From: Paramacrobiotus metropolitanus
Lineage: Eukaryota > Tardigrada > Eutardigrada > Parachela > Macrobiotidae
DNA: 64,000 nucleotides
Assembly: GCF_019649055.1 (NCBI RefSeq)
Contig: NW_026570324.1
Span: 434,001-498,000 of the forward strand
Direction of reading: 5' to 3'
Shown here: positions 45,993 to 54,536 of the stretch, one piece after another
How the letters are laid out: each line of letters opens with the position of its first letter
How positions within the stretch are numbered: position 1 is the first letter of the stretch
Translations under genes and position numbers: made by a program
The notes under the pieces: model-generated
Told to the model about the DNA's origin: nothing
The model's input: only the letters and a program-made list of their open reading frames with translations
Database searches by the model: none

Positions 45993-46536
45993 TGCATGAT
46001 ACCTGAGCTGGGGGACCCGTCTGGCTCTGGATTATCTGTTGAATCCTTCGGTAATGCATGTTCAGTCGGACGGCTTGGTCATCTGTCGTTATCCCGTCAC
46101 GTAGTTCGAGTAATTGGCGGGCGATGCGCAAGCTTCGGTGGAGGTCGTTAACTATCTGAGCTCTGTTGGCGATAGCTGGTAAATCTCCACCTTGCGTCAT
46201 CCTTATGCCGTCGAGGATTCGATTTCCGACCTCGATGGCGGCCCGTACATCCGTTATCTGAGGGGTTGGTACGGCTGACGACCTCCGTTCCGCTGCTTCC
46301 AAGTTCTGGGTCAGGTGGTGATGACGGTCGATTCGGTTTTGCGCGTTCTGTATCCTTGTTCGGATAACGATCAGTTCTGCCGTAGTTGCTGGCAGTCCGG
46401 TAGTCAAGTACGACTGAAGTCCTGCCATGTAGTCACGAATGACCTTCCCGTTATGTTCGAGGGCTTGCCATTCGGGAGTTCCGGCCTGTGTATCCTCCAT
46501 AACCGCGCCCATTCGTTCCACGACTATTCCAGCCAT
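45967..46536 (-). CDS. 189-residue helical accessory ORF (ORF9)
   Basis: ATG 46536 lies 10 nt before the stop of ORF8, in the -1 frame. The same frame is open well upstream, where it looks more protein-like than ORF8's own last ~30 codons, so ORF8 and ORF9 may be one product joined by a shift near a C-run (about 46615-46625). It contains two helical modules of the type found in ORF10. The ORF10 ATG overlaps its 3' end. No known domain. Confidence 0.6.
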   Translation of the reverse strand: MAGIVVERMGAVMEDTQAGTPEWQALEHNGKVIRDYMAGLQSYLTTGLPATTAELIVIRTRIQNAQNRIDRHHHLTQNLEAAERRSSAVPTPQITDVRAAIEVGNRILDGIRMTQGGDLPAIANRAQIVNDLHRSLRIARQLLELRDGITTDDQAVRLNMHYRRIQQIIQSQTGPPAQVSCNGTSDWTG

Positions 46537-48428
46537 TCGTAGGAATGCCCGTAGCTCCTGCAGTGTTGGGAGCGGCAGTACAGGTGGTCCTTGTGGGACC
46601 TGCTGTATCGGGTTCGGTTGGGGGCCGGTACCATTATTGGTGGCGCATCCGAGCCGACATTCACCGCTATCATTGGTTGGGGTTGACTCGTCGGGACGGC
46701 CGCTGGTTGGGTCGTCGTCGGTTGGAGTGCTCGGATTTCGTTCTCCTTTTCCATATATTTCTTTGTCCAGTGGTCAATCAATTCGAGATTGCCCTGGACG
46801 GCTTGGGAGTAATGTTCTTTAGTTGGATCGAGGGTGGCCAGACGTTCCTTCGTCGTGTTTATCTCGTGAAGGTATTCCTTGCGTTTCTGCGCTAGGGCGT
46901 CCAGCCGGGCTAGTCGGATTTCTTCATCAATCACCGCCTGTGTGGTCGGTGCTGAGATTCCGGACGAGCGCAAGTTTCGTTCCTCGGCTCGTATCTTCCT
47001 TTCGAAGTGGGCAGCTGAGTCGGTTAATTGTCGTTCTTCCCGCTCTATCCGTCCAATCTCGGCCGAGTAGTTCTCCGATGCATGGGGGATTTTTGAGTAA
47101 TTCATTCGGAGTTTAACTGCCTCTTTCATCGCATCCTCCTTTTGGATACGGAGTTTTCCGATCTCCAGCAACGGTGTTCGGCCAGGCACTTGTTGGCCTG
47201 CCGAAGTCGACGGAGTTGGCTGGGACGTCGGTACGACAACCTGTGTGGTTATCGAGAAAGGGTCTGGTTCTGGGTCTCCCAGTCTCTGGGCCACATTTCG
47301 AGCCACCGCTTGTTGGCAGATCCGGAGAGATTGCTGTTCCCTTGCATGGAGCGTCTTGTTAGTCTCGTTCAGGCGTGTCTCATTATAGGAGAGTTGGCCT
47401 AATAATGCCGCTCGGTAGTCGGCGTGACTCGGGTCCATTTGTGAAGTGTGTGTTAGCGCTTGGCTAATCGCGTCTATGTGAGCACGAGCCAGTTTTGCTT
47501 GTTGGCGCAATTCTTCGTCCGTCCTTCCGTTAGTGTTAATTTCTTGGACAACCACGAAAGGTGGAGGCATCGACGTTACGACCTGTGTGGCCGTCGTCGA
47601 GACAGGCGCTTGTTGGCTCTGTCCTCCGACCTGACTTCTGTGCTGATTCAGCCGGTTCATTAAGTGGGTCGTCGCATTCGGATCCATCCAGGAACTTTGT
47701 TGTCCGGGTGGTCGGAGATGAGTCGGCGAGGTCGGTGGCGTAAGCAATATTGGCCTTGGTGGCGAGAGTGTGCCATCCGGGTTGACCATGCTAATCGTCG
47801 CAATTTGTGGGGGTGGCATTCCTGACGCTGGCGGAATTGATGCGAATCGCATCGCCGGTGGGGTGTATGGGAAGCTACTCGGCGCCAATGTGGGCGTCGT
47901 GTAGATCGGACCAGCTGTGTTAGCCATTCCTGGCGCCATTGTGGGCACCATGTAAATCGTTGCTGGCGTGTTCGCCATCCCTGGCACCATTGTCGGTGTC
48001 GGGTAGGCTGCTCCGGTCATCATTGTTGATGCCGAGCTGGTCGGTCCGACTATTGTTGTCGGTGCCGACCACTGATACGGTGGCATTTGACCATGTGGGT
48101 CAGCTGCCGTTACCGGAGTCGTCTGACTTGTTCCAGTGCCGAGATTCCACAGGCAGCCTGTGTTATCGACTGCTGTGTTCGGTGGCAAGACCTGCGGCGG
48201 TATCGCTCCACGTTGGGGCCCGACCGTAAGACCTGCTAACACATTAGCTGTTAAGTTAGCACTAGGATTATCTACCTGCGGTAATGGCGTCTGCGTGGCC
48301 GACCGCGAGTTATCCGATCGCGATGTCGAGCGATGACTCGGATAAGGCTGGGATCGGTTCGATCCGCCGCCGCTGCGTCCGCTGTTCGATCCGCTGGAAG
48401 GTGGGTCGTGTCGGTGACGACCTGACAT
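46524..48428 (-). CDS. 634-residue accessory protein (ORF8)
   Basis: Starts MSGRHRHDPPSSGSN at an ATG. An N-terminal ~270 residues rich in Ser, Pro, Thr and Met is followed by helical hairpin modules (LARAHIDAISQALTH; LRIQKEDAMKEAVKLRMNY; LDALAQKRKEYLHEINTTKE) separated by PTTQ-containing linkers. The last ~30 codons are probably read in the ORF9 frame. Function unknown; shares architecture with ORF10, so likely the same structural role. Confidence 0.7.
   Translation of the reverse strand: MSGRHRHDPPSSGSNSGRSGGGSNRSQPYPSHRSTSRSDNSRSATQTPLPQVDNPSANLTANVLAGLTVGPQRGAIPPQVLPPNTAVDNTGCLWNLGTGTSQTTPVTAADPHGQMPPYQWSAPTTIVGPTSSASTMMTGAAYPTPTMVPGMANTPATIYMVPTMAPGMANTAGPIYTTPTLAPSSFPYTPPAMRFASIPPASGMPPPQIATISMVNPDGTLSPPRPILLTPPTSPTHLRPPGQQSSWMDPNATTHLMNRLNQHRSQVGGQSQQAPVSTTATQVVTSMPPPFVVVQEINTNGRTDEELRQQAKLARAHIDAISQALTHTSQMDPSHADYRAALLGQLSYNETRLNETNKTLHAREQQSLRICQQAVARNVAQRLGDPEPDPFSITTQVVVPTSQPTPSTSAGQQVPGRTPLLEIGKLRIQKEDAMKEAVKLRMNYSKIPHASENYSAEIGRIEREERQLTDSAAHFERKIRAEERNLRSSGISAPTTQAVIDEEIRLARLDALAQKRKEYLHEINTTKERLATLDPTKEHYSQAVQGNLELIDHWTKKYMEKENEIRALQPTTTQPAAVPTSQPQPMIAVNVGSDAPPIMVPAPNRTRYSRSHKDHLYCRSQHCRSYGHSYEWLE
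47880..48000. repeat. three related hairpins in a row inside ORF8
   Basis: 47880-47899 (stem CGGCGCC, loop AATGTG), 47931-47950 (stem TGGCGCC, loop ATTGTG) and 47983-48000 (stem GGCACC, loop ATTGTC). Stem changes on one side are largely matched on the other. Confidence 0.7.
48082..48108. repeat. hairpin, loop ATGTG, inside ORF8
   Basis: Left arm GGCATTTGACC pairs over 10 of 11 positions, loop ATGTG. Confidence 0.75.
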
Positions 48429-48604
48429 TGTTGCTTGCTGTCAAGGAAAGGAAATACGGCGCGTTAGAATTCTACCAACTCCCGTACATTCAACTGAAGA
48501 TGTTCCGGTCAACTGAAGAGATTCCATTTCGACACCAAAGGTCCATCTATACCTAGCTACTGTTAAGCTACCTAAAACTTATTCTAAGTTTTACACCTAT
48601 GGCC

Positions 48605-49237
48605 CTATGACTGAGTCTGTTCTGTTGTGACTGCTGTTTTGGGTGTCTTAGGTTTTGCTGTTTTGACTGGTTTCTCCGAGTCCGCCCGTCCTTCGGTAAT
48701 TCGTTCAAGGATTTCCTTATGGGCTTCATCTTCAGCGACCTCAGTTTCCTCCAGCATCTGTTGAGCTGTCAGCTTCGGCTTCTTAGCTGTTCCGTACTTC
48801 CGTTTCGGCTTAGTCGTTTCGACTGCCTGGTCGGCTGCTACGACTTCCGTGGTCGGCGCCGATGTGCTAGGTAAGTCGACCTTCCGCTTCGTGTACTTGC
48901 GCTTTGGCTTGGTCGGTTGGACTGCCGAGTCGGCTACGACGACTTCTGTAGTCGGTGCCGACGAGTCGGTTTGCTTTACCGTCCTCTTCTTCCGAGTTGG
49001 TTTTGTTGCCGACTTCGGTTCTCCTGTTAGTTGGTTGGCTGGCTGGACCGGCGTTTCCGACTTATCATCCGACTTCTTCGGTTGCTCGGTGGTCGGCTGA
49101 GCTTTGTGCTCGTCGACTTCCTCCGAGGTCGGTGCTGGGTCGGCAGCTATCACATCTTGCTTCTGAAGTTCCTTCAGTGCCGGTGTCTCGAAGTCGGTCG
49201 GAGGTTTCTTCCGAGGTCGACCTCGCTTGTTCTTCAC
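48605..49237 (-). CDS. AT-hook-like basic protein with internal duplication (ORF7)
   Basis: 210 codons. The first in-frame start is GTG, and the frame is open back across the pol stop, so expression by frameshift (+1 relative to pol) or a non-AUG start is possible. The N-terminus has an AT-hook core (KRGRPRKKP), which binds the minor groove of AT-rich DNA. The middle is a tandem duplication: SAPTTEVVVADSAVQPTKPK is repeated as SAPTTEVVAADQAVETTKPK, each followed by RKY. The C-terminus is helical and basic. Directly follows integrase, so a role in targeting or chromatin tethering is conceivable. Confidence 0.65.
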   Translation of the reverse strand: MKNKRGRPRKKPPTDFETPALKELQKQDVIAADPAPTSEEVDEHKAQPTTEQPKKSDDKSETPVQPANQLTGEPKSATKPTRKKRTVKQTDSSAPTTEVVVADSAVQPTKPKRKYTKRKVDLPSTSAPTTEVVAADQAVETTKPKRKYGTAKKPKLTAQQMLEETEVAEDEAHKEILERITEGRADSEKPVKTAKPKTPKTAVTTEQTQS

Positions 49238-49262
49238 CTTCGGTTCAGTTTTGTCCGCGTCA

Positions 49263-52169
49263 TTAGTCGGCGCCGAAGGTTTTTTCGACGGTTTCTTCTG
49301 ATTTCTTCTTCGGCTTCCGAGTAGCTTTCCCTTCTGTCGGGTCGGCTACTGGGCCGGTTGACCGAGTTGCTGGTCGACTTGTCTCGACTCGGCAATGTTT
49401 AACTCGGTCGACGGCTACCGTATCTTCACGTCCGTCTTCGCATCGGAGGAGCAAGTTGTTTGGGCCAACATAGTTGATGACCGTCCAAACTCCATCATAG
49501 CGTTCCTTCCGAGCTGGGTCCTTGGTCGGGAATTCCACCGTTACCTTGTCCCTCGGTTTGAAGGTCGGATTCGACTTCTTCTTGTTGTAATGCTCGGCGT
49601 TCCGTTCGAATGCTTCATCAATGTTGATGCGAGCAATCTCGTGCGAGCGTTGAAGTCGTTCCTTTATCCGTCGGATATATTGTTCTTTATCCGTAAAGGT
49701 TTCCGGTGTATTCGTTCCGGCCACTATGTCCTGTGGCATGGTCATTTCTCGGCCATACAACATGTAGAACGGTGAGAACTTAGTCGCGGCATGGACGGCT
49801 CGGTTCATTCCGCAGACGACATAATCCAAGGCTCTGTGCCATCGGTGTCCGTCTTTTACATCGCAGAACTTCCTTATTCCGTCCCAAATCGTTTGCATTT
49901 GCCGTTCAACTTGTCCTTGTCCTTCCGGATGATGGGCAGTTCCGAGCGTATGTTGGATGCCGAAGATCCGTGCGACCTTAGCGAACGTCTTCGCTGTGAA
50001 GTGTGTCCCTCTGTCCGAGTGGATGAAGGTCGGCATTCCGTACTTCAAAAGGACATCTTTGACGAAAAACCGTTCGAATTCCCTCGCGGTATTCGTCTTC
50101 GTTGCCCGAGCTACGGTGAACTTTGTCAGCTGGTCGGTTACCACTGCGATGTACTGGTATCCCTTCGTCTCTGTTCGAGGAAGAGGACCTTTGAAGTCCG
50201 CATAGATGCGATACCAGGCTTCACCGACTTCCATCTTCTGGAGTTTACCAGGTGGTGGGCGTCGTTGCTTATTGGTCATGATGCACTGTCGGCATTTCTC
50301 AATGTAGGTAATGGCATCGGTGTTCATCCGTGGCCAATAGTAACGCAGCTTCAGCGCTTCGATCGTCTTCTCCCGTCCGAAATGGTTTCCGGTTTTGCCA
50401 TCGTGGAGTGATCGGATGATTTGATTACGCATAAAGAGTGGTACGACGAAGCAACGTTCCAACTTTGTGTTGATCGTCTTCAGTCTGTACAGTACTCCTT
50501 GCGCCATCTGGTAATGTTCCAGATGTTTCGACTTGTGGTCGAGTTTCTCTGGATTCTCCAGTTCGTCAATGATTTTGCGTAGCTGCGGGTCTCGTAACTG
50601 CGCCTTCCGAAGTTCCATGTTCGGTTCGGGTGGAGGTGGGAGTGTCTCCTCGACTTCCAACTCGTCGTCTTCCGCCGTGTTGACGGTCCGAATGGTCGGT
50701 TCCGGTGTCTCCGGTGCTGGTATGTTAATGACTCGGACCTCTGTGGTACTCAAGTCATCCCAGTCGGTTATGACATTGCATCCGGGGAGAACCGGTGGAG
50801 GGGGGATTTTCGGTGGTTCCTTTAGATCCCTCTTCCTTTTCTTTGAGGCATTTGCCTTCAGACGTCTGAGAGTCCGTATTGTGCAGACCTTAATTTCGTC
50901 CTTGAAGTCCTCGAAGTTGGGGACTTGGTCCAACTCTTCGTGTGGATCTTTGTCATCACTACGTTCGAGTGGCCATCTCGACAGGGCGTCCGCATTGTCG
51001 CAGAAAACTCCTGGCTTATACTCGATGGTTATGTCCCGTCCTTGTAAAGCCAGTGCCCATCTCGTTAGTCGAGGGTTGATGCCAGGTCGGTTCGACTCGC
51101 ATCGGAGCAGATTCTGCAGTGCTCGGTGATCCGTTCTTACGGTGAATGGTCCGTGGTCGATGAAGTGCTTGAATTTCTGCACGGCCCATACCACGGCCAA
51201 GCATTCCCATTCGGTAACTCCGTAGTTGAGTTCCGGTCCACGTAGGACTCGACTGGCGTAGGCGATTGGATGATCGTCTTGTGAGATCACCGCACCAAGT
51301 CCGGCTCCGCTTGCGTCACATTCAATGACGGTCTTCTTAGTCGGGTCGAACTTCGCCAGTACAGGTGCTTCTGTTAGCGCCTTCTTGATGTCGTTGAACT
51401 CAGCCGTGTGGGCTTCCGTCCAATCGAGCTTGATATTTTTGTCCTTCCGTAGGAGCTCGCACATCTTTGATGTCTTCTGAGCGTATCCTCGGATGAATTT
51501 CCGATAGTAGTTGGCCAGTCCGAGGAACGACCTGAGTTGCCGTTCAGTTCTCGGGCAGCTTTGTTCTGCAATACAGGCCACTTTCTCGTCATCGGTCTGG
51601 ACTCCGTTTTTGCTAAGAACATGTCCCAGGAACAGCAGTCTGTCCGTTCCGACCTCGCATTTGGAGGGTTTGACCGTAAATCCAGCATCACGGAGGCATT
51701 CGAGGGTTGCTCGGAAAGCCTCAAGGAAGTCTTCGAATGTTTTGCCGAAGAAGATGATATCGTCAATGTAGGCGAACACACCCTTCTTCCGAGCTGATGC
51801 CGTGATTTTGTCCATATGCGTTTGGAAAGTTGCTGGTCCGTTGCAGACTCCAAACGGCATACGGTTGAATCTCCACATACCTTCGGGTGTTACGAAGGTC
51901 GTGTAGTCCTTGGATTGTTCATCCATGGGGATTTGCCAAAAGCCGGACTGACAGTCTACCTTGCCATAGTATTCCATTCCAGCACATCGGTCCAGTAGCT
52001 CGTCCGGGTTCGGTAATGGGTAATTGTTCTTCTTTGTGACGGCATTCAACTTAATATAGTTGATGCAGAAGCGTGTTCCTACCGTGCCGTCTCCGTTCCG
52101 TTTCGCGGCTAAGACGACGGGGAAGCTCCATGCAGCCGATGACGGTTCGATGACTCCTTGGTCGAGCAT
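49263..52169 (-). CDS. pol: Pol: reverse transcriptase, RNase H, integrase (main part)
   Basis: 968 codons after the assembly gap. RT palm with VDC (Asp 72) and YIDD (134-137); RNase H with Asp 285, a Glu in TEWE (320/322), Asp 347 and the ADALSR segment. An unusual acidic/proline-rich linker of about 115 residues (405-520) is followed by integrase with an HHCC zinc finger (His 589, His 596, Cys 626, Cys 629), a DDE triad (Asp 658, Asp 719, Glu 755) and a C-terminal SH3-like module (YDGVWTVINYVGPN). The order RT-RNase H-integrase is that of Ty3/gypsy. All catalytic residues seen are intact, so this copy could be active apart from unresolved gap sequence. Confidence 0.92.
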   Translation of the reverse strand: MLDQGVIEPSSAAWSFPVVLAAKRNGDGTVGTRFCINYIKLNAVTKKNNYPLPNPDELLDRCAGMEYYGKVDCQSGFWQIPMDEQSKDYTTFVTPEGMWRFNRMPFGVCNGPATFQTHMDKITASARKKGVFAYIDDIIFFGKTFEDFLEAFRATLECLRDAGFTVKPSKCEVGTDRLLFLGHVLSKNGVQTDDEKVACIAEQSCPRTERQLRSFLGLANYYRKFIRGYAQKTSKMCELLRKDKNIKLDWTEAHTAEFNDIKKALTEAPVLAKFDPTKKTVIECDASGAGLGAVISQDDHPIAYASRVLRGPELNYGVTEWECLAVVWAVQKFKHFIDHGPFTVRTDHRALQNLLRCESNRPGINPRLTRWALALQGRDITIEYKPGVFCDNADALSRWPLERSDDKDPHEELDQVPNFEDFKDEIKVCTIRTLRRLKANASKKRKRDLKEPPKIPPPPVLPGCNVITDWDDLSTTEVRVINIPAPETPEPTIRTVNTAEDDELEVEETLPPPPEPNMELRKAQLRDPQLRKIIDELENPEKLDHKSKHLEHYQMAQGVLYRLKTINTKLERCFVVPLFMRNQIIRSLHDGKTGNHFGREKTIEALKLRYYWPRMNTDAITYIEKCRQCIMTNKQRRPPPGKLQKMEVGEAWYRIYADFKGPLPRTETKGYQYIAVVTDQLTKFTVARATKTNTAREFERFFVKDVLLKYGMPTFIHSDRGTHFTAKTFAKVARIFGIQHTLGTAHHPEGQGQVERQMQTIWDGIRKFCDVKDGHRWHRALDYVVCGMNRAVHAATKFSPFYMLYGREMTMPQDIVAGTNTPETFTDKEQYIRRIKERLQRSHEIARINIDEAFERNAEHYNKKKSNPTFKPRDKVTVEFPTKDPARKERYDGVWTVINYVGPNNLLLRCEDGREDTVAVDRVKHCRVETSRPATRSTGPVADPTEGKATRKPKKKSEETVEKTFGAD

Positions 52170-52456
52170 CTCTNNNNNNNNNNNNNNNNNNNNNNNNNNN
52201 NNNNNNNNNNNNNNGGGTTCATCTTAATCGGTTGTGCGCCCTGGACGTCAATGGTATGTGTTACCCCTTTGACGTCCCTGTAGGGTTTCTTCGAGGTCGG
52301 AAATACGGTCCGGTAATCCCATGCAACTGCCTTCAGTTTGGCTAATTGCTCGTCGGTTAAATTTTTACCGAAATTCATGGAGTCGATGATTCTTCGTCGC
52401 CTCTTGGGATTCCGCGTCTTCCTGCTCGACTTCAGCCGTGTTGACTTTCGTGTCAT
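52109..52456 (-). CDS. pol: Pol, N-terminal part of RT (cut by gap)
   Basis: Carries the segment that opens Ty3/gypsy RT domains (LTDEQLAKLKAVAWDYRTVF ... THTIDVQGAQPIKMN). It runs into the N-run at 52214-52174. Beyond the gap this frame is wrong and the frame starting at 52169 is right, because the N-run (41) is not a multiple of three. The two belong to one protein. Confidence 0.8.
   Translation of the reverse strand: MTRKSTRLKSSRKTRNPKRRRRIIDSMNFGKNLTDEQLAKLKAVAWDYRTVFPTSKKPYRDVKGVTHTIDVQGAQPIKMNXXXXXXXXXXXXXXXRCSTKESSNRHRLHGASPSS
52174..52214. other. assembly gap (41 N) inside RT
   Basis: Unresolved bases between the two parts of the reverse transcriptase. The RT family consensus predicts roughly 15-17 residues here, so the true gap is close to the printed length but must differ enough to restore frame. 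Confidence 0.95.
52243..52277. repeat. two-part hairpin, loop TGTGT, in RT N-terminus
   Basis: Outer 9-bp perfect stem GGACGTCAA, small internal loop, inner stem GGTA, loop TGTGT. Confidence 0.8.
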
Positions 52457-53052
52457 CGACCTTTTGGTCGTCCGTCATCATGGTGAATGCTTTAGCTCGG
52501 CCCATCGGGGCACCTTTACGTAAGGTGATCTCCGATGAGTGTGGATAGCCTCATGACGGTGAATCGTTTCCCGTCATGTTTGGTAACACTGTCCATGAAT
52601 TCGACTCCGTCTCGTTTGGGGTCGGATTCACTGGGAGGTATACACTTGGTCCTGGATACCGGTACGTCCAGGACGACTTCTACCATTGTTACGGCTCGAG
52701 GAATGAGTTTGACCTTCCGTTAGGGCTCGAACTCCTGCCTCGAAAACTTCGAATTGGGGTTTTGGCTTTACTTCCCGAGTCGGGGGGCCAAGTCTTCGCC
52801 ACTCTGTGTGGGAGTTCCCATTCGACGAATGCATTGTTGATTTCCGGTTCATAGACATCAGCGTATTGCATATGTCCGAGTCGAACACCTTTCAACACCT
52901 TTGTTTGGTGAGTCGTGTTCTGAATGTTTATCCAGGCCGCCGTTTGTCGGTCGGATGTCGATCTTGGCTTCGATTGGCCGAATAGGTCGGACTACCCGTT
53001 GTAGGGTAGAAGTAAATTGGTCTTCGGATCCATTGGTTTGGCCGTCCGTATC
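52457..53052 (-). other. region between acidic ORF and RT, coding but frame-broken
   Basis: Protein-like segments appear in different frames one after another: the acidic ORF's own frame after its TAA, then the frame of 52898-52689, then others near 52690-52520 and 52520-52390. Either this copy has accumulated indels or base calls next to the gap are poor. It also holds strong hairpins: 52552-52578 (8-bp stem CATGACGG), 52649-52674 (8-bp stem GTCCTGGA) and 52503-52537 (stems CATCGG and CACCTT). Confidence 0.6.
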
Positions 53053-53979
53053 TTAATCGAACATGTTGACCATGCTGGGAGAGACTCGCTCGCTGTTGAA
53101 GACGACTTGTCGGTCTAGCGCTTTCGTCTCTACGTGGGGATCCAGCTTTAGGTGGTGGACTTCTGGGCATTTGTTGTCCAGGTCCAACTCCTCGATCGTC
53201 GTTACTTTGGCGACTCGTGCTTTCCATGTGTTGAAATGCTCCGACTTCTGTTGGTCGGTTAAGTTAGCCAAGGTCGGATGTTCCGTTGACAACTGCTGGA
53301 CGACTATGGTTGGAGGTCGGAAATCGTCTTCCTCCGGTTTACCTCCTCCAAATTCCCGCAAAGCCTTAAGTTGGTCAAGTTCCTCCTGTTGTTCGGAGTC
53401 GACTGGCTTAGGTTGTTCGGTTTGTTCCGGTTGCTCGACTATAAATTCTGTGTGAACTATAGTCCGCAATGCTGTAGTTAGCCGTACATCGTAGGTCGGT
53501 TCTTCGTCCTCCGATGACGAATCGCCCGAGTCGTTTATGCTCGGTTTATCCGTCTTACAATGTCGGACTGACAGGTCGAATTCTTCGTCGTCTTCTTCCT
53601 CGGATTCTTCCGAAGGTCGGTTATCGGTGCCGGTGTCCGCCGAATCACTCGTACTCTGTATATCCGAGTCGTCCGACTGGTAATCTTCGTTTTCGACGGT
53701 TATTCCGTCTTCCTGTCCAACTTGCGGTATATTGCCGACTTCGGCCTGTGTGGTCGTTTCGGCTTGGTCGACTTGCTCCGTCGGTTGGGTAGGTCGACTT
53801 GCTCCGTCCTGGTTCTCAAGGTCGGTTGGTTGTGAGCCTATGTCGCTCAACCATTGGATGCGCGTTTGTTGGGGCTTCCGAAAGCGGTCTACCTTGCGTT
53901 CCTGTTGCGGAGGTGACGGTGACGACGGTCTGTCGTCGGACCACGTTAAGTCGTGATGAGCCTTTATGGCCCGTACCAC
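53053..53979 (-). CDS. acidic accessory frame (ORF5)
   Basis: 308 codons from a GTG; its frame opens just upstream at a TGA and is -1 to the preceding ORF. The N-terminal end (IKAHHDLTW) together with the Cys pair at the end of the preceding frame (CTICE) looks like a zinc finger split across the frame change. The centre is strongly acidic (ESEEEDDEEFD), the C-terminus mixed. Position between protease and RT. Possibly part of a long pol precursor. No enzymatic motif. Confidence 0.55.
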   Translation of the reverse strand: MVRAIKAHHDLTWSDDRPSSPSPPQQERKVDRFRKPQQTRIQWLSDIGSQPTDLENQDGASRPTQPTEQVDQAETTTQAEVGNIPQVGQEDGITVENEDYQSDDSDIQSTSDSADTGTDNRPSEESEEEDDEEFDLSVRHCKTDKPSINDSGDSSSEDEEPTYDVRLTTALRTIVHTEFIVEQPEQTEQPKPVDSEQQEELDQLKALREFGGGKPEEDDFRPPTIVVQQLSTEHPTLANLTDQQKSEHFNTWKARVAKVTTIEELDLDNKCPEVHHLKLDPHVETKALDRQVVFNSERVSPSMVNMFD

Positions 53980-54536
53980 TCCGTCAATGTTGTCTCACAG
54001 ATGGTACACTGATAAGGTTTATCAGTTTCCTCCAGGATTACGTCGTCCTGGGGTTTCGCCGGGCTACTCACGAATTGCACTGTGGTCGGAGTATGCTCCT
54101 CAATTGGCGGCAATGGGTCGGGAACATGTCGCGTTATAGCGGTGTCTTCGCCATACCGTTGCCAGAATGCGGTCGTTGACGATTCTCCGTGCAACTGAAC
54201 TCGCTGCATATAGGCAAAAAGTTGAAAGCCTAGTTCCTGGCAGGGCATTTCCAAAGGTCGTGGGACGGGGAGTCCGTATTCCATGTACTGTCGATGGATC
54301 GGAATTCGTTCATCTTCCCATTCCCATGCTTCGTCCTCTATGTCATTCATGAGGGCGATTACAGGTTCACACATTTGTTGTGCGTCCCGTATTTGCTCGT
54401 AAGTTACCGCTCTATTCTGTCGCAGAGTGGTCGCTCTGGTATCGGGATAGACTGCACTACCGTCTTTCCTTCCGGTTGTTCCGGAATTGGAATTGGTGTA
54501 AGAATAAAAGTGAACTTCGAATGCAGGTAGTCGCAT
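53964..54536 (-). CDS. accessory frame between protease and ORF5 (ORF4)
   Basis: 190 codons in the -1 frame relative to the protease ORF, which it overlaps by about 130 nt. The likely coding part begins after the overlap (VTYEQIRDAQQMCEPVIALM) and ends with CTICE before its stop. I see no canonical slippery heptamer in the overlap (the best, A GGA AAG, is weak). Domain unknown. Confidence 0.5.
   Translation of the reverse strand: MRLPAFEVHFYSYTNSNSGTTGRKDGSAVYPDTRATTLRQNRAVTYEQIRDAQQMCEPVIALMNDIEDEAWEWEDERIPIHRQYMEYGLPVPRPLEMPCQELGFQLFAYMQRVQLHGESSTTAFWQRYGEDTAITRHVPDPLPPIEEHTPTTVQFVSSPAKPQDDVILEETDKPYQCTICETTLTEWYGP

Noticed and set aside
54404-54536. Programmed -1 shift between protease and ORF4
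   Set aside because: Only a weak A GGA AAG is present and no spacer-stem arrangement like the one at gag-protease was seen.
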